Source of the DNA: JABMPR01 sp964508765
Lineage (GTDB): Bacteria > Fidelibacterota > UBA8477 > JABMPR01
Assembly: GCA_964508765.1 (NCBI GenBank)
Contig: CAZDVD010000003.1
Location: forward strand, 1-64,000
Length of the DNA: 64,000 bases
Direction: 5' to 3'
Below, in pieces: positions 54,840 to 63,557 of this stretch (position 1 is the first letter of the stretch; each line of letters opens with the position of its first letter). The notes under the pieces were generated by a model that saw only the letters and a list, made by a program, of their open reading frames with translations, did not search any database and was not told the DNA's origin. The position numbers were made by a program, and so were the translations under genes.

Positions 54840-55550
54840 TCAAGAATCATGTAATAATTCTTGGTTTGATGGATCTAGGATCAGCTTCTGAAATGATCCC
54901 CACAAGCCCTTTCCCGCAAATGCCAATGCACCGTCCGCGATATCACCACCCTCTTGCAGTAAAGCTAAACCTCGTTCTGCATGTGGTGGTGCAAATGAGT
55001 GGGCAAAGAAATCTCGTATTCTGGCGATTTCAGCTTTTAACCAGGCTGATGTGCGCGTTCCACGATAGAGACGCTGGGTTTCATTTTCCCAGTTAGATGG
55101 TACAAGCTGTGCAAGCCAACCAGCAGCATAGGGATCCCGGTGAACGATACCAGGGTTTTGAAGTGCAACAGAATTGATCTTTTTAATGGTTCCAGAGATA
55201 GGGGCAGAGATCACGAGCGTTTTTCCCTCGTGAGAAATCCTGAACAGGGGTTCACCCTGCTGAACTTCCTTGCCCGTCTCAGGGATTTGGATTTCTGTGA
55301 GTACACCTGTTAAACCATTCAGAAACGCATCAACGCCAACTTTGGCAACGCCGTTAGACTGCATATGTGCCCAGCTATGAGTGGGGCTGAAGTAAACCCC
55401 TTCAGGTGAGGCAAGTCTATCGGATTTAAATTGATACGTTTTCTGCATTACGATGGGTGAATCGCTCAAAACCTGATATCGCTTCATTCCTTTATACCAG
55501 GAGATTGAGATTGCGATAGCAGCAAATAAGAAAACGAGTAAGACGACCAT
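54840..55550 (-). CDS. Membrane-anchored GcvH-like protein without lipoyl lysine (paralog 1)
   Basis: A 236-residue protein, first gene of the minus-strand operon. The ATG has GGAGG 6 nt upstream. An N-terminal helix (VVLLVFLFAAIAISISWY) is followed by a GcvH-like domain (PTHSWAHM, AKVGVDAFLNGLTG, VISAPISGTIKKIN). The lipoyl lysine position aligns with Gly (HEGKTL). The C-terminal half shares LLQEGGDIADGAL with the paralog at 51988-52680. The two therefore look like duplicated subunits of one complex. A near-consensus sigma-54 promoter lies about 35 nt upstream. Confidence 0.78.
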   Translation of the reverse strand: MVVLLVFLFAAIAISISWYKGMKRYQVLSDSPIVMQKTYQFKSDRLASPEGVYFSPTHSWAHMQSNGVAKVGVDAFLNGLTGVLTEIQIPETGKEVQQGEPLFRISHEGKTLVISAPISGTIKKINSVALQNPGIVHRDPYAAGWLAQLVPSNWENETQRLYRGTRTSAWLKAEIARIRDFFAHSFAPPHAERGLALLQEGGDIADGALAFAGKGLWGSFQKLILDPSNQELLHDS

Positions 55551-55583
55551 GATGAACCTCCATTTTTAGTTCACCTTATCTAA

Positions 55584-55599
55584 TCCAATTTTGGTGCCA
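55584..55599 (-). promoter_or_regulatory. Near-consensus sigma-54 promoter
   Basis: Minus strand TGGCAC-N5-TTGGA, exact in the -24 element and in spacing, with G for C at the last position of the -12 element. The predicted transcript would start about 23 nt before the first GcvH-like gene. The operon itself encodes a sigma-54 activator, which supports the assignment. Confidence 0.55.
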
Positions 55600-55762
55600 C
55601 AATAAAAAGCATCACTTAAGCATATGTTTAATAAGTGTATAGATGTGGAACTGTTATAGATGTCCTGGAATTGAAAGTGTGTAGAAATTCATCACTTGTA
55701 TAAAGCGATAGAAAAAAGTGAGTCCTGTGGCCATTCTTGAATAGTGCTGAGAAATACAACAG

Positions 55763-55781
55763 CTGTAAGGAATCCTTACAG
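55763..55781. promoter_or_regulatory. 9-1-9 perfect inverted repeat
   Basis: CTGTAAGGA-A-TCCTTACAG, two 9-nt arms around one base, about 210 nt upstream of the first gene of the GcvH/NrfD operon. It has the position of an upstream activator site for the sigma-54 regulator. A second, looser one (TCACAT-N6-ATGTGA) lies at 55803-55820. The binding protein is unknown. Confidence 0.45.
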
Positions 55782-56188
55782 GCTGGCACAAAAGAAAAAA
55801 AGTCACATAAACAAATGTGATTATACGGTTTAGGTGGATTTATATTAATTATTTTACGCGCTGAAGCGCTCAAGAGGCTACACTTCTCAACCCCGAATGG
55901 AGAATAATTGAATTATTAAACACACCACCTCAGAGTCGTTCTAATCATAAGGTTGTTGATTACTATTAATATAGAGATAACACGCATAAAGCTTATAATA
56001 ACAATAAAATAAAGCGGAATGATTGTCTTAAACCATGTGTTGAATATGTAAACACCTCATGACTTTGTTCTAGCTCTTAAGATTTTGATCAGTTTAACAT
56101 GATTTTATCTGGATCACACATTTTGTTTGGGAGTTTAATTCTATCTACGTTTAGATTCTTCCATTAAAATTTGTTAGGAGATTAAATA

Positions 56189-56938
56189 GTGCGACAGTTT
56201 ATCATTATTCTTGTCACAGCCACCGTGTTGTTGGGGTGGGGGAAAACCGGTCACCGGGTTATCGGTATCATAGCTGAAGAAAATTTATCGTCTGAGGCCA
56301 AAGCAGAAATCACAAAACTGTTTGGACATACCGATTTGGCTAGAGTTGGCAATTGGGCCGATGAGATTAAATCAGATCCAGCCTGGAAGCACGCCAATGA
56401 CTGGCATTATTGTACAGTATTAGAGGGTCAGGAATATAGGGGACCTGACGATGGTGGAAGAGCCGTCCAGAAAGTCACAGAGTTTTCTAAATTGCTTAAG
56501 CAGGAAACACTGGGAGATAAAGATCGAAAGGATGTTCTGAGATTTATCATCCATATCGTAGGTGATTTACACCAACCCCTCCATGTAGGGAATGGAACTG
56601 ATAACGGTGGCAATGATGTAAAGGTGACCTGGTTTGGAGAGGATACAAATTTGCACAGGGTCTGGGATTCTCAATTGATTGATCATATGCAATATAGCTA
56701 TACCGAATATGCTCAGCAGATTCAATTGGGAATGACCGCAGAAGATAAAACTGCACTCATGGATCCAACCGTACTCAACTTTGTGCATTCTTCACGAGCA
56801 GTTCATCCCCAGGTTTATGATATTGGTGACGGAAAATTGTCCTGGCCTTATGTATATAAGAATAGAGAACTGATGGAGGATCGCTTGCGACAAGCTGGAT
56901 TTCACCTTGCAGCAATCCTGAACGATATATATAAATAG
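56189..56938 (+). CDS. S1/P1-family zinc nuclease
   Basis: A 249-residue secreted nuclease with a GTG start and TAGGAG 8 nt upstream. Signal peptide cleavage would leave W17 as the first residue (WGKTGHRVIG), the typical zinc-coordinating N-terminus. Further zinc and active-site motifs are NWADEI, HDWHY-like (NDWHYC), HIVGDLHQPLHVG and NLHRVWD. The family hydrolyses single-stranded nucleic acid and removes 3'-phosphate. Its stop is directly followed by the next start (TAGATG), suggesting co-transcription with the patatin-like gene. Confidence 0.92.
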   Translation: MRQFIIILVTATVLLGWGKTGHRVIGIIAEENLSSEAKAEITKLFGHTDLARVGNWADEIKSDPAWKHANDWHYCTVLEGQEYRGPDDGGRAVQKVTEFSKLLKQETLGDKDRKDVLRFIIHIVGDLHQPLHVGNGTDNGGNDVKVTWFGEDTNLHRVWDSQLIDHMQYSYTEYAQQIQLGMTAEDKTALMDPTVLNFVHSSRAVHPQVYDIGDGKLSWPYVYKNRELMEDRLRQAGFHLAAILNDIYK

Positions 56939-57943
56939 ATGCCAAGATTGAAACGTACAATCCTAATCGCTATCTCCACCTGTCTTGTGTGGGGATCAGT
57001 TTTTGGGGCATCACCTCATTCAACAGATCTAGATCAAAAATTCAAACTGGTCCTGGAAGGCAAGGCAGAACAGAACTTTACCGTAGGTCTCGCTCTGGGG
57101 GCTGGTGCAGCAAAGGGGTTTGCTCATATTGGCGTTCTGGATGCCCTCGAGCAGGCAGGTATCCGGATTGATATGATTGCCGGCAGTAGCATGGGTGCCA
57201 TTATTGGTGGTGGATATGCAGCTGGTCTCAGTGTTGACTCCTTATCACATGTAGCCCTAACATCTGATTGGTTCGATGTCTTGAATCTCCTGGATCCCGT
57301 TTTCCCCACCCGCGGTTTTATTGATGGTCAAAAGATCCACACCTTTCTCGATGCATTATACGGTCATCAAAACATAGAAGATTTAGCCATCCCATTTTCA
57401 GCCACCACAGTAGACATACTAAAAGGGGATTTGTATGTACTCAACAAGGGGAATCTGGCCAATGCCGCACGAGCCAGCTCTTCTATCCCCATCATTTTTA
57501 ACCCATTGGCTAACGATGACATGGTTCTGGTTGATGGGGGTATGATTGATCCGGTACCCATTGATGTGGTTCGATCTATGGGTGCTGATTATATCATTGC
57601 TGTTAATGTCCTGGCTTTCCCTGAGGACAAATCAGAGAAGCAGGCTTTCAAATACATGAATGCAGATCAATTAAAGAATAGCCGCTCTACCTGGCGCATA
57701 CCCAAGGCCCATGAAGCCTGGTATTCTGCTGGAAAACCAAATATGGCCGAGATTGCTCATGAAACCGTCATCCTTTCAATGGCCTTGATTGCAGCCAATC
57801 AAGTGGAACTGGCTCAACCCGATATGGTTGTAAATGTGAGTACCGGATTGGCAGCCTGGAATTTCCTGGAAGCTGAAATTGCCATTGATAAGGGTTATAA
57901 AGAAACTATCCTTCAATTAGAATTGGCGAAGCGAAAACCCTAG
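56939..57943 (+). CDS. Patatin-like phospholipase, RssA type, secreted
   Basis: A 334-residue serine acyl hydrolase with a signal peptide (TILIAISTCLVWGSVFG). The oxyanion loop is LALGAGAAKGFAHIG, the nucleophile is S84 in GSSMG (82-86), and the catalytic dyad partner is D199 in DGG. The usual GGGxxG loop is GAGAAKG here, a common variant. It probably cleaves phospholipids or other esters in the envelope. It starts immediately after the nuclease stop. Confidence 0.88.
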   Translation: MPRLKRTILIAISTCLVWGSVFGASPHSTDLDQKFKLVLEGKAEQNFTVGLALGAGAAKGFAHIGVLDALEQAGIRIDMIAGSSMGAIIGGGYAAGLSVDSLSHVALTSDWFDVLNLLDPVFPTRGFIDGQKIHTFLDALYGHQNIEDLAIPFSATTVDILKGDLYVLNKGNLANAARASSSIPIIFNPLANDDMVLVDGGMIDPVPIDVVRSMGADYIIAVNVLAFPEDKSEKQAFKYMNADQLKNSRSTWRIPKAHEAWYSAGKPNMAEIAHETVILSMALIAANQVELAQPDMVVNVSTGLAAWNFLEAEIAIDKGYKETILQLELAKRKP

Positions 57944-58025
57944 AAATCCTATATTTTAGCAGTATTATTTCCATTTAGATCAAGGTTTTAGTTGACTCAG
58001 TCACTGGTCTGTTGAAATTAAATCC

Positions 58026-59468
58026 ATGCGAAAAACACCCCTGTACCAACATGCGTTGAAGCTTGGGATTCTCTTACTTATCCTGAGTATGATGTGGTCC
58101 TGTAGTTTTTTTGGTAATCGGAAAAAGGGTCAATACATTCCTGTTGAGTTTGATCTTATGCAAGAAGTCGGTCCCTTTGAGGGACTTGGTGCAAATGTTC
58201 CCCTCAGTTTTTATAGCCGTCGGATGAAAGTGCTACAAACTTTCAATGAATTAGGTATAAAGTATATTCGTGTCAAACGTGAAGATGATAACTGGGATGA
58301 TATCCTGGCTCTACGAGCCTCCACGTCACGTCTGGGCATCAAATGGATATACAGTTTGGATGCTATTCCAGCTGAATTCCTGGATGACTATGGCAAATTA
58401 ATCGATGTCAAAGGCTTTGCTGGCTGGTGGGCCGAGGAAGTAGATGAACTACTCTATCAGGATGTCCCAGCTGACTATATTGAATTATTGGATGGACCGG
58501 ATGTCTTGAGAGGAGATTCGTTGGCTCTCTCCTCGGATTTGTACAATGCATTGATCCACGCAACTCGGGAAGAGCTAGATCTACGTAATTTCCAGGATGT
58601 TGGCATTGTAGGTCCCGGACTATCATCTCCAAATATTGATGGAAGCATGGAAACCTGGTATATGGATCTTGACCAGACTGGTTTTGATATGTTGCCCTTC
58701 TGGTCAGTGATGAACTGGGAAAACAAGCATGCAAGCGGGCAGGTCGGTGAAGCTTTGGGTGGTTTATTTGAATACCTCGAGAATATCGAATCGAGGAAAC
58801 CGCTCCTGGTGACAGCTTTTGCGACCTCCGAAACAAAATTTAATGATGTTCAATATCCAGATCCCAATCAGTATGATCTTCTCGGTAACTTGAATACTTC
58901 TGAAACGTATTACTACAGTGCGACCTTCACTTTGCCATACGCTTTACGAGTCTACTCGAATACCCTTGATCTCTTAAAGTATAAACAAGTCGTTCCTTTC
59001 CTATACCAACTCTATGACGCTCCAGCTGATGTGAAATACAAAAAAAGATCCTGGGGTCTGCTCGATTTGAATGGGGGGGAGAAACCTGTTTTTACACTGT
59101 TGTCTCATCTCATGAAAGATGTACCCAAACAGTCAACCATCATATCAACCCTGGAACCCATTCAGGGGGGTTTAAATGCACTAACCTTCAAGAATCAGGA
59201 TGAAGTGCTGGTCACGGTATTGAATGAAGGTTTGGAGTCTAAATCAATCCAGGTGAGTCTCAGCGGGGTCAGTCACAAATTGGAAGTCAAACGTGCTGCT
59301 GTTCACTTCTCGCCCGGTATCTTTCCCCCAGAGCTGGGCAAGAAAGATGTTATTGAGACGGAAGACTTGGAATTAAAGCTCCGCTCCGATGAAGCTAATG
59401 ACAGTTACATATTCACTCTGATGCTTAAACCTCAGTCACTTTTTATAGGCGAATTTCAACAAAACTAA
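58026..59468 (+). CDS. Lipoprotein with GH-A clan (GH30-like) barrel, catalytic residues doubtful
   Basis: A 480-residue lipoprotein: a signal of type ILLLILSMMWSC with the lipid cysteine, then a TIM-barrel-like region (about 50-370; FEGLGANVPLSFY, LGIKYIRVKRED) and a beta-sandwich end. The layout resembles GH30 or related clan GH-A glycosidases. However, the usual acid/base NEP motif reads LDGPD, and the nucleophile strand reads VTAFAT, without the expected Glu in either. It may be a non-catalytic glycan-binding relative. It follows the patatin gene by about 80 nt with its own ATG. Confidence 0.6.
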   Translation: MRKTPLYQHALKLGILLLILSMMWSCSFFGNRKKGQYIPVEFDLMQEVGPFEGLGANVPLSFYSRRMKVLQTFNELGIKYIRVKREDDNWDDILALRASTSRLGIKWIYSLDAIPAEFLDDYGKLIDVKGFAGWWAEEVDELLYQDVPADYIELLDGPDVLRGDSLALSSDLYNALIHATREELDLRNFQDVGIVGPGLSSPNIDGSMETWYMDLDQTGFDMLPFWSVMNWENKHASGQVGEALGGLFEYLENIESRKPLLVTAFATSETKFNDVQYPDPNQYDLLGNLNTSETYYYSATFTLPYALRVYSNTLDLLKYKQVVPFLYQLYDAPADVKYKKRSWGLLDLNGGEKPVFTLLSHLMKDVPKQSTIISTLEPIQGGLNALTFKNQDEVLVTVLNEGLESKSIQVSLSGVSHKLEVKRAAVHFSPGIFPPELGKKDVIETEDLELKLRSDEANDSYIFTLMLKPQSLFIGEFQQN

Positions 59469-59560
59469 TTTTCCCTTAGCACGCCTGGCCAAAACTTGAT
59501 TTTATCCATCTGAAAGTATCTTGAACAAATCCTCCCTGGCCTGTCTAGATTGAACGAGAT

Positions 59561-60853
59561 ATGGAATTACTGAACACCAAGAAGATTTTAAAGTTCTGGT
59601 TACCCCTGGCAGGAACCTGGCTCATGATGTCCCTCGAGGGACCCTTCATTGCAGCAATTATCGCCCGCCTGGTAGATCCAAAATTCAATCTGGCAGCCTA
59701 TGGTGTGGCCTTCTCCTTTGCCCTCATTGTGGAAGCTCCGGTGATCATGATGATGACCGCCTCAACCTCTCTGGTCAAAGATTACAAATCCCTGAAAAAA
59801 CTTCGTCTTTACACCTGGATGCTTAATGGCATCATTACCGTCTTCATGCTGGTCCTTATCATACCGCAGGTATTCTTTTTTCTCACCCTTGATCTGATTG
59901 GGTTGCCTGAAAATGTGGCAAAGTTAACCCACGTGGGCACGATCATCCTGTTGCCCTGGCCTGGTGCTATCGGCTTCCGGCGCTTCTATCAGGGAGTATT
60001 GATTCGAAACCATGCCACCCGACGGGTAGCCTACGGGACGGTGATCCGTCTCTTTTTCATGGCATCTACAGCATTGGGTTTATATATCTTTACTAAATTG
60101 CCTGGTGTTTACATCGGTACTGCAGCTTTGTCAGCAGGTGTGACCATGGAAGCCATTAGTACCAGATTTATGGTTAGAAATATATTGGGAAGGCTGAAAG
60201 CAGCAGGGGATGATGTCGCGGAAGAACCAGATTCACCGCTGACCTTTGCTTTCATTAATAAGTTTTATTACCCACTGGCACTGACCTCTATGTTGACTCT
60301 GGGAGTGCACCCTCTGATCACTTTCTTTATTGGTAAAAGTAATATGGCCCTTGAGTCCCTGGCTGTGCTACCCGTAGTGAGTTCCTTTGTATTTTTGTTC
60401 AGAGGAGTTGGACTTTCCTACCAGGAAGCGGCAATTACCATGTTGGGATCCAGTAAAGAAAATGATAGACTCGTTTACAAATTTGCCGCGGTATTAGGTT
60501 TTGCCCTTGCTTCAGCTCTTATTATTACGGCAATTACCCCCCTATCAAGATTGTGGTTCTCAAATGTAAGTGGTCTCAGCGAAGAGTTAACCAGATTGGC
60601 ACTGACACCCCTGCTGATTATGGGACTCTTTCCGGCTTCAACAGTTTTAATTTCTATGCAGCGTGCCATCCTGGTGAAGGCTGGACAGACCAGCCCCATT
60701 ACCCATGCCACCATCATCGAGGTCCTGACCATTATTAGTGTATTATATATAGGCATTATTCATTTGTCGGCTATTGGTGTAGTCGCAGCAGCTTCAGCTT
60801 TTCTGTCTGGACGATTGGCAGCCAACACCTACCTGTATTTCAAAACGAGATGA
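59561..60853 (+). CDS. MATE/MOP-superfamily membrane transporter-like protein
   Basis: A 430-residue polytopic protein with about 12 hydrophobic helices in two halves, the layout of MOP-superfamily (MATE, MurJ, ANK-like) exporters. The N-terminal stretch WLPLAGTWLMMSLEGPF and the charged loop KDYKSLKKLRLY are distinctive. I cannot place it in a substrate class. Single gene, no coupled partner, no clear terminator. Confidence 0.75.
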   Translation: MELLNTKKILKFWLPLAGTWLMMSLEGPFIAAIIARLVDPKFNLAAYGVAFSFALIVEAPVIMMMTASTSLVKDYKSLKKLRLYTWMLNGIITVFMLVLIIPQVFFFLTLDLIGLPENVAKLTHVGTIILLPWPGAIGFRRFYQGVLIRNHATRRVAYGTVIRLFFMASTALGLYIFTKLPGVYIGTAALSAGVTMEAISTRFMVRNILGRLKAAGDDVAEEPDSPLTFAFINKFYYPLALTSMLTLGVHPLITFFIGKSNMALESLAVLPVVSSFVFLFRGVGLSYQEAAITMLGSSKENDRLVYKFAAVLGFALASALIITAITPLSRLWFSNVSGLSEELTRLALTPLLIMGLFPASTVLISMQRAILVKAGQTSPITHATIIEVLTIISVLYIGIIHLSAIGVVAAASAFLSGRLAANTYLYFKTR

Positions 60854-60893
60854 ATGGGTGTATAAAAATGTTATCATAGATTGGTAGGTCTTG

Positions 60894-62891
60894 ATGGATA
60901 AGACCTTGATACCTATACCAATGGAACCTATTTTCGCTTCGCTAAAGCATGAAAATCAAGAAGGCCTTAGAAGGGAACGAATAATTAAAACACGTCTGTG
61001 GTCATTCACTAAATCCGGGATAATTCTAGCGCTTCTGGCATTTCAATTTGTCAGTTGTTCAAGTGGGGTTCCAACAAAACCTGTTGCCAGAAATGGCATC
61101 CTCGATTTGCGAGATTTTGACTTTCAGCATCATATCAGACTTGATGGTGAATGGAAATTTGTCTGGAGAGATACCAGCCTTTCAGGCATCTCCGGTTCAG
61201 ATGATCATATTGATATTGATGTTCCTGATTCCTGGAAGGGTTATGACTACAATGGGACCAAACTCCCCGGTCATGGGGCTGGGAGCTATTTCCTGACCAT
61301 CCTAATACCCGAACGCTCAGCTTCTTACGCAATTAAATTCATAACAGCTGGAACAGCCTACAACATTTTTGTTGATGAGGACCTTGTGGGAAGTGTCGGT
61401 ATCTATTCCATTGATTCAAGCATGTCTCAGCCTCTGTATGAGCCTAAAATTTATAGTCTGGGATCCCTGTCCAATCAGTTGACCCTCAGAGTGGATGTAT
61501 CCAATTATGATCATCGTCTTGGTGGTCTCTGGGAGTCCATCACGTTTGGTACCTCTGAAGATATTTACCACTATCGTGAGAAGCAGGTCGCTATGGCCTT
61601 GTTCATGTTTGGAACCATCTTTGTCATGGGGTTATACCACCTCGGTGTATTCTCACTCAGCACCCGTGGAACAGCGGCACTCTATTTTGGCATTTTCTGC
61701 TTGATCATTGGATTAAGAACCCTGACAACTGGCGAAATATTCATCCATCAAATCTGGCCTTCACTTTCATGGGAAATGCTGGTCAAGATTGAATATCTCA
61801 CCTTCTTTACCGGTATTCCCATTTTCTATCTATTTGTTCGCCTGCAGTTTTCTGATGAACTCAGTGAGCGGGTTGGTCAGGTCGTTGTAGGGATATCAAG
61901 TCTTTTTATTCTCCTGGTACTGTTTACCCCCGTCGATACTTTTTCATCCTCCCTCAACTTCTTCCAGCCCATGAGTCTACTGGTTATGCTGTATATCATC
62001 TACGGTCTTATCATGGCTTTTATCAGGGGTGAAGAGGGTTCTGCAATGGTGCTGCTGGGTTTCCTTTCCATTGTGATTGCCTTTATTAATGATATGCTCT
62101 ACGTTGCGAATGTGGTCCACACCGGCCATCTTATTTCATTTGGTCTTTTGATATTCATTTTAACTCAAGCCTTTTTGATTTCAATTCGCCACTCAAAAGT
62201 CTATGCCACCATAGAACTTCAACGCACCAAACTGGAGCGAACCAACACAGCCTACCAATCTGAAATTGAGAGCCGGAAATCTGCCGAACAGGAGGTGCTC
62301 AAGCATAAAGATCATCTCGAAGAGCTGGTTGAGGAGCGTACGGCTGAATTGCAGGTGGCCAATGAACGCCTCAAGGAACTGTCCCGGGTTGATGGATTAA
62401 CCGGTATCGCTAATCGTCGTCGTTTGGATGAAGAATTGGATCGAGAGTGGAAACGAATGCTCAGAGAGAAACGTCCTCTCAGCGTCGTCCTGTCCGATAT
62501 TGACCACTTTAAGCTCTACAATGATACCTATGGTCACCAGGGCGGAGATGAATGTCTCATTCGTGTTGCTACCGCCATTAAAGATTCAGTGAATCGACCT
62601 GGTGATTTAACCGCCCGTTATGGTGGTGAAGAATTTTGCCTCGTGTTACCGGAGACCAGTGGTCAGGGAGCCATGCAGATTGCTGAGCTGGTGAGAAAAA
62701 ATGTAGCTGAGATGAGTCTGGAGCACAAATCATCACCTGTGGCTGATATGGTCACGCTTAGTCTTGGAGTGGCGACAATTATTCCTTCTTCGGGAAGTCA
62801 ACCCAGCGTTTTACTGGAAGCTGCGGATAGAGCTCTGTATCAGGCCAAGGGTAACGGACGGAACAGGGTAGAGCAGAACCTCAGCGAATAG
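60894..62891 (+). CDS. 7TM sensor diguanylate cyclase (7TMR-DISM-GGDEF)
   Basis: A protein of about 665 residues (ATG at 60894; a TTG one codon earlier is possible). A hydrophobic leader with a possible lipobox (AFQFVSC) is followed by a periplasmic beta-sandwich sensor (about 70-230), seven membrane helices (about 240-440), a coiled coil (about 445-500) and a GGDEF domain. The active motif is GGEEF near residue 577, with an RxxD inhibition site (RPGD) five residues before it. It should make cyclic di-GMP in response to an extracellular ligand, perhaps a carbohydrate. It is the second diguanylate cyclase in the window. Confidence 0.9.
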   Translation: MDKTLIPIPMEPIFASLKHENQEGLRRERIIKTRLWSFTKSGIILALLAFQFVSCSSGVPTKPVARNGILDLRDFDFQHHIRLDGEWKFVWRDTSLSGISGSDDHIDIDVPDSWKGYDYNGTKLPGHGAGSYFLTILIPERSASYAIKFITAGTAYNIFVDEDLVGSVGIYSIDSSMSQPLYEPKIYSLGSLSNQLTLRVDVSNYDHRLGGLWESITFGTSEDIYHYREKQVAMALFMFGTIFVMGLYHLGVFSLSTRGTAALYFGIFCLIIGLRTLTTGEIFIHQIWPSLSWEMLVKIEYLTFFTGIPIFYLFVRLQFSDELSERVGQVVVGISSLFILLVLFTPVDTFSSSLNFFQPMSLLVMLYIIYGLIMAFIRGEEGSAMVLLGFLSIVIAFINDMLYVANVVHTGHLISFGLLIFILTQAFLISIRHSKVYATIELQRTKLERTNTAYQSEIESRKSAEQEVLKHKDHLEELVEERTAELQVANERLKELSRVDGLTGIANRRRLDEELDREWKRMLREKRPLSVVLSDIDHFKLYNDTYGHQGGDECLIRVATAIKDSVNRPGDLTARYGGEEFCLVLPETSGQGAMQIAELVRKNVAEMSLEHKSSPVADMVTLSLGVATIIPSSGSQPSVLLEAADRALYQAKGNGRNRVEQNLSE

Positions 62892-63211
62892 TCATACCAT
62901 ATGCTGGTTCATTACAAAGCACTGACTGCCTGTAATTATTAGTCAACAAACCCCGCGATAATTTCCAACTATTTACTCATTCGATTCAGACACGAATGCC
63001 ACCAATCATCACGAAATATCACGAAATATCACGAACAAATTGAACGGGAAAAGTGGTGAGCTTCAAAATCTTACATAGTGCTAATTCGTCCAATTCGTGT
63101 CAAAAGCTGAGCTGAATTTAATTATCCAATTCACACGTCTAAAAACTCGAAAGCGAATGTTGTGCTATTTATTAGGATTAAGACACTAATTTCACCAATT
63201 CTCACGAAACA
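62892..63211. repeat. Gene-free region with short tcacgaaa-type repeats
   Basis: The region contains tandem ATATCACGAA units at 63008-63035, and a related stretch with TCACGAAACATCACGAA at 63203-63219. An inverted pair GACACGAAT (about 62989) and ATTCGTGTC (about 63093) flanks some 110 bp like a small mobile repeat. No gene is visible. Confidence 0.55.
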
Positions 63212-63481
63212 TCACGAAAAAATGAAAAGGTATAAACTGTTTCCTTCTGGTTTAGCTGTAAAGCTAGCACGCACCCGGCTTAAACGTTCCCCTTCAAAGG
63301 CGTAAGCCTTGCGATCCTGTTCTGAGAGGAACCCCTCCTCCATATATTGAGCAATCATTTCACTGGCTGCCATATATTCACCATTCCTGATGGCCTGGTC
63401 GATCTGTTTCTTCATATCTGCTGAATCCTCAATCATAATTTGACTACTACACATACCAATGATGCCCATCGTGAACACCAC
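63212..63481 (-). pseudogene. Truncated N-terminal fragment of a larger secreted protein
   Basis: An 89-residue frame with GTG start, a signal-like leader (MGIIGMC) and a helical region (KKQIDQAIRNGEYMAASEMI, RKAYAFEGERLSRVRASFT). This resembles the start of a long family of transglutaminase-like proteins that I recall from this kind of genome, where the sequence would continue. Here it stops shortly after FTAKPEG, exactly where the tcacgaaa repeat begins. It is probably a gene cut off by the repeat. The family assignment is from memory only. Confidence 0.5.
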
Positions 63482-63557
63482 GAGTCCTATCTCACCCCTG
63501 AAATTTTGAAATTCTGATTGGTAATATATATGTGTGGTGAAGCAAATACTTGAATTA

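Larger units (their letters stand above)
55551..56188. other. Divergent gene-free control region
   Basis: About 640 bp, AT-rich, between the minus-strand electron-transfer operon and the S1/P1 nuclease gene. It holds the sigma-54-like promoter and the inverted repeats listed separately, and TAGGAG at 56175-56180 for the nuclease. An 81-codon frame inside it on the minus strand has no ribosome site and is not accepted as a gene. No RNA gene is seen. Confidence 0.6.

Noticed and set aside
55628..55873. Possible 81-codon gene upstream of the GcvH/NrfD operon
   Set aside because: No ribosome site; it spans the palindromes and promoter-like elements of a control region.
63008..63035. CRISPR-like tandem repeats (ATATCACGAA)
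   Set aside because: Units are only about 10 bp and directly adjacent with no spacers; no cas genes nearby.
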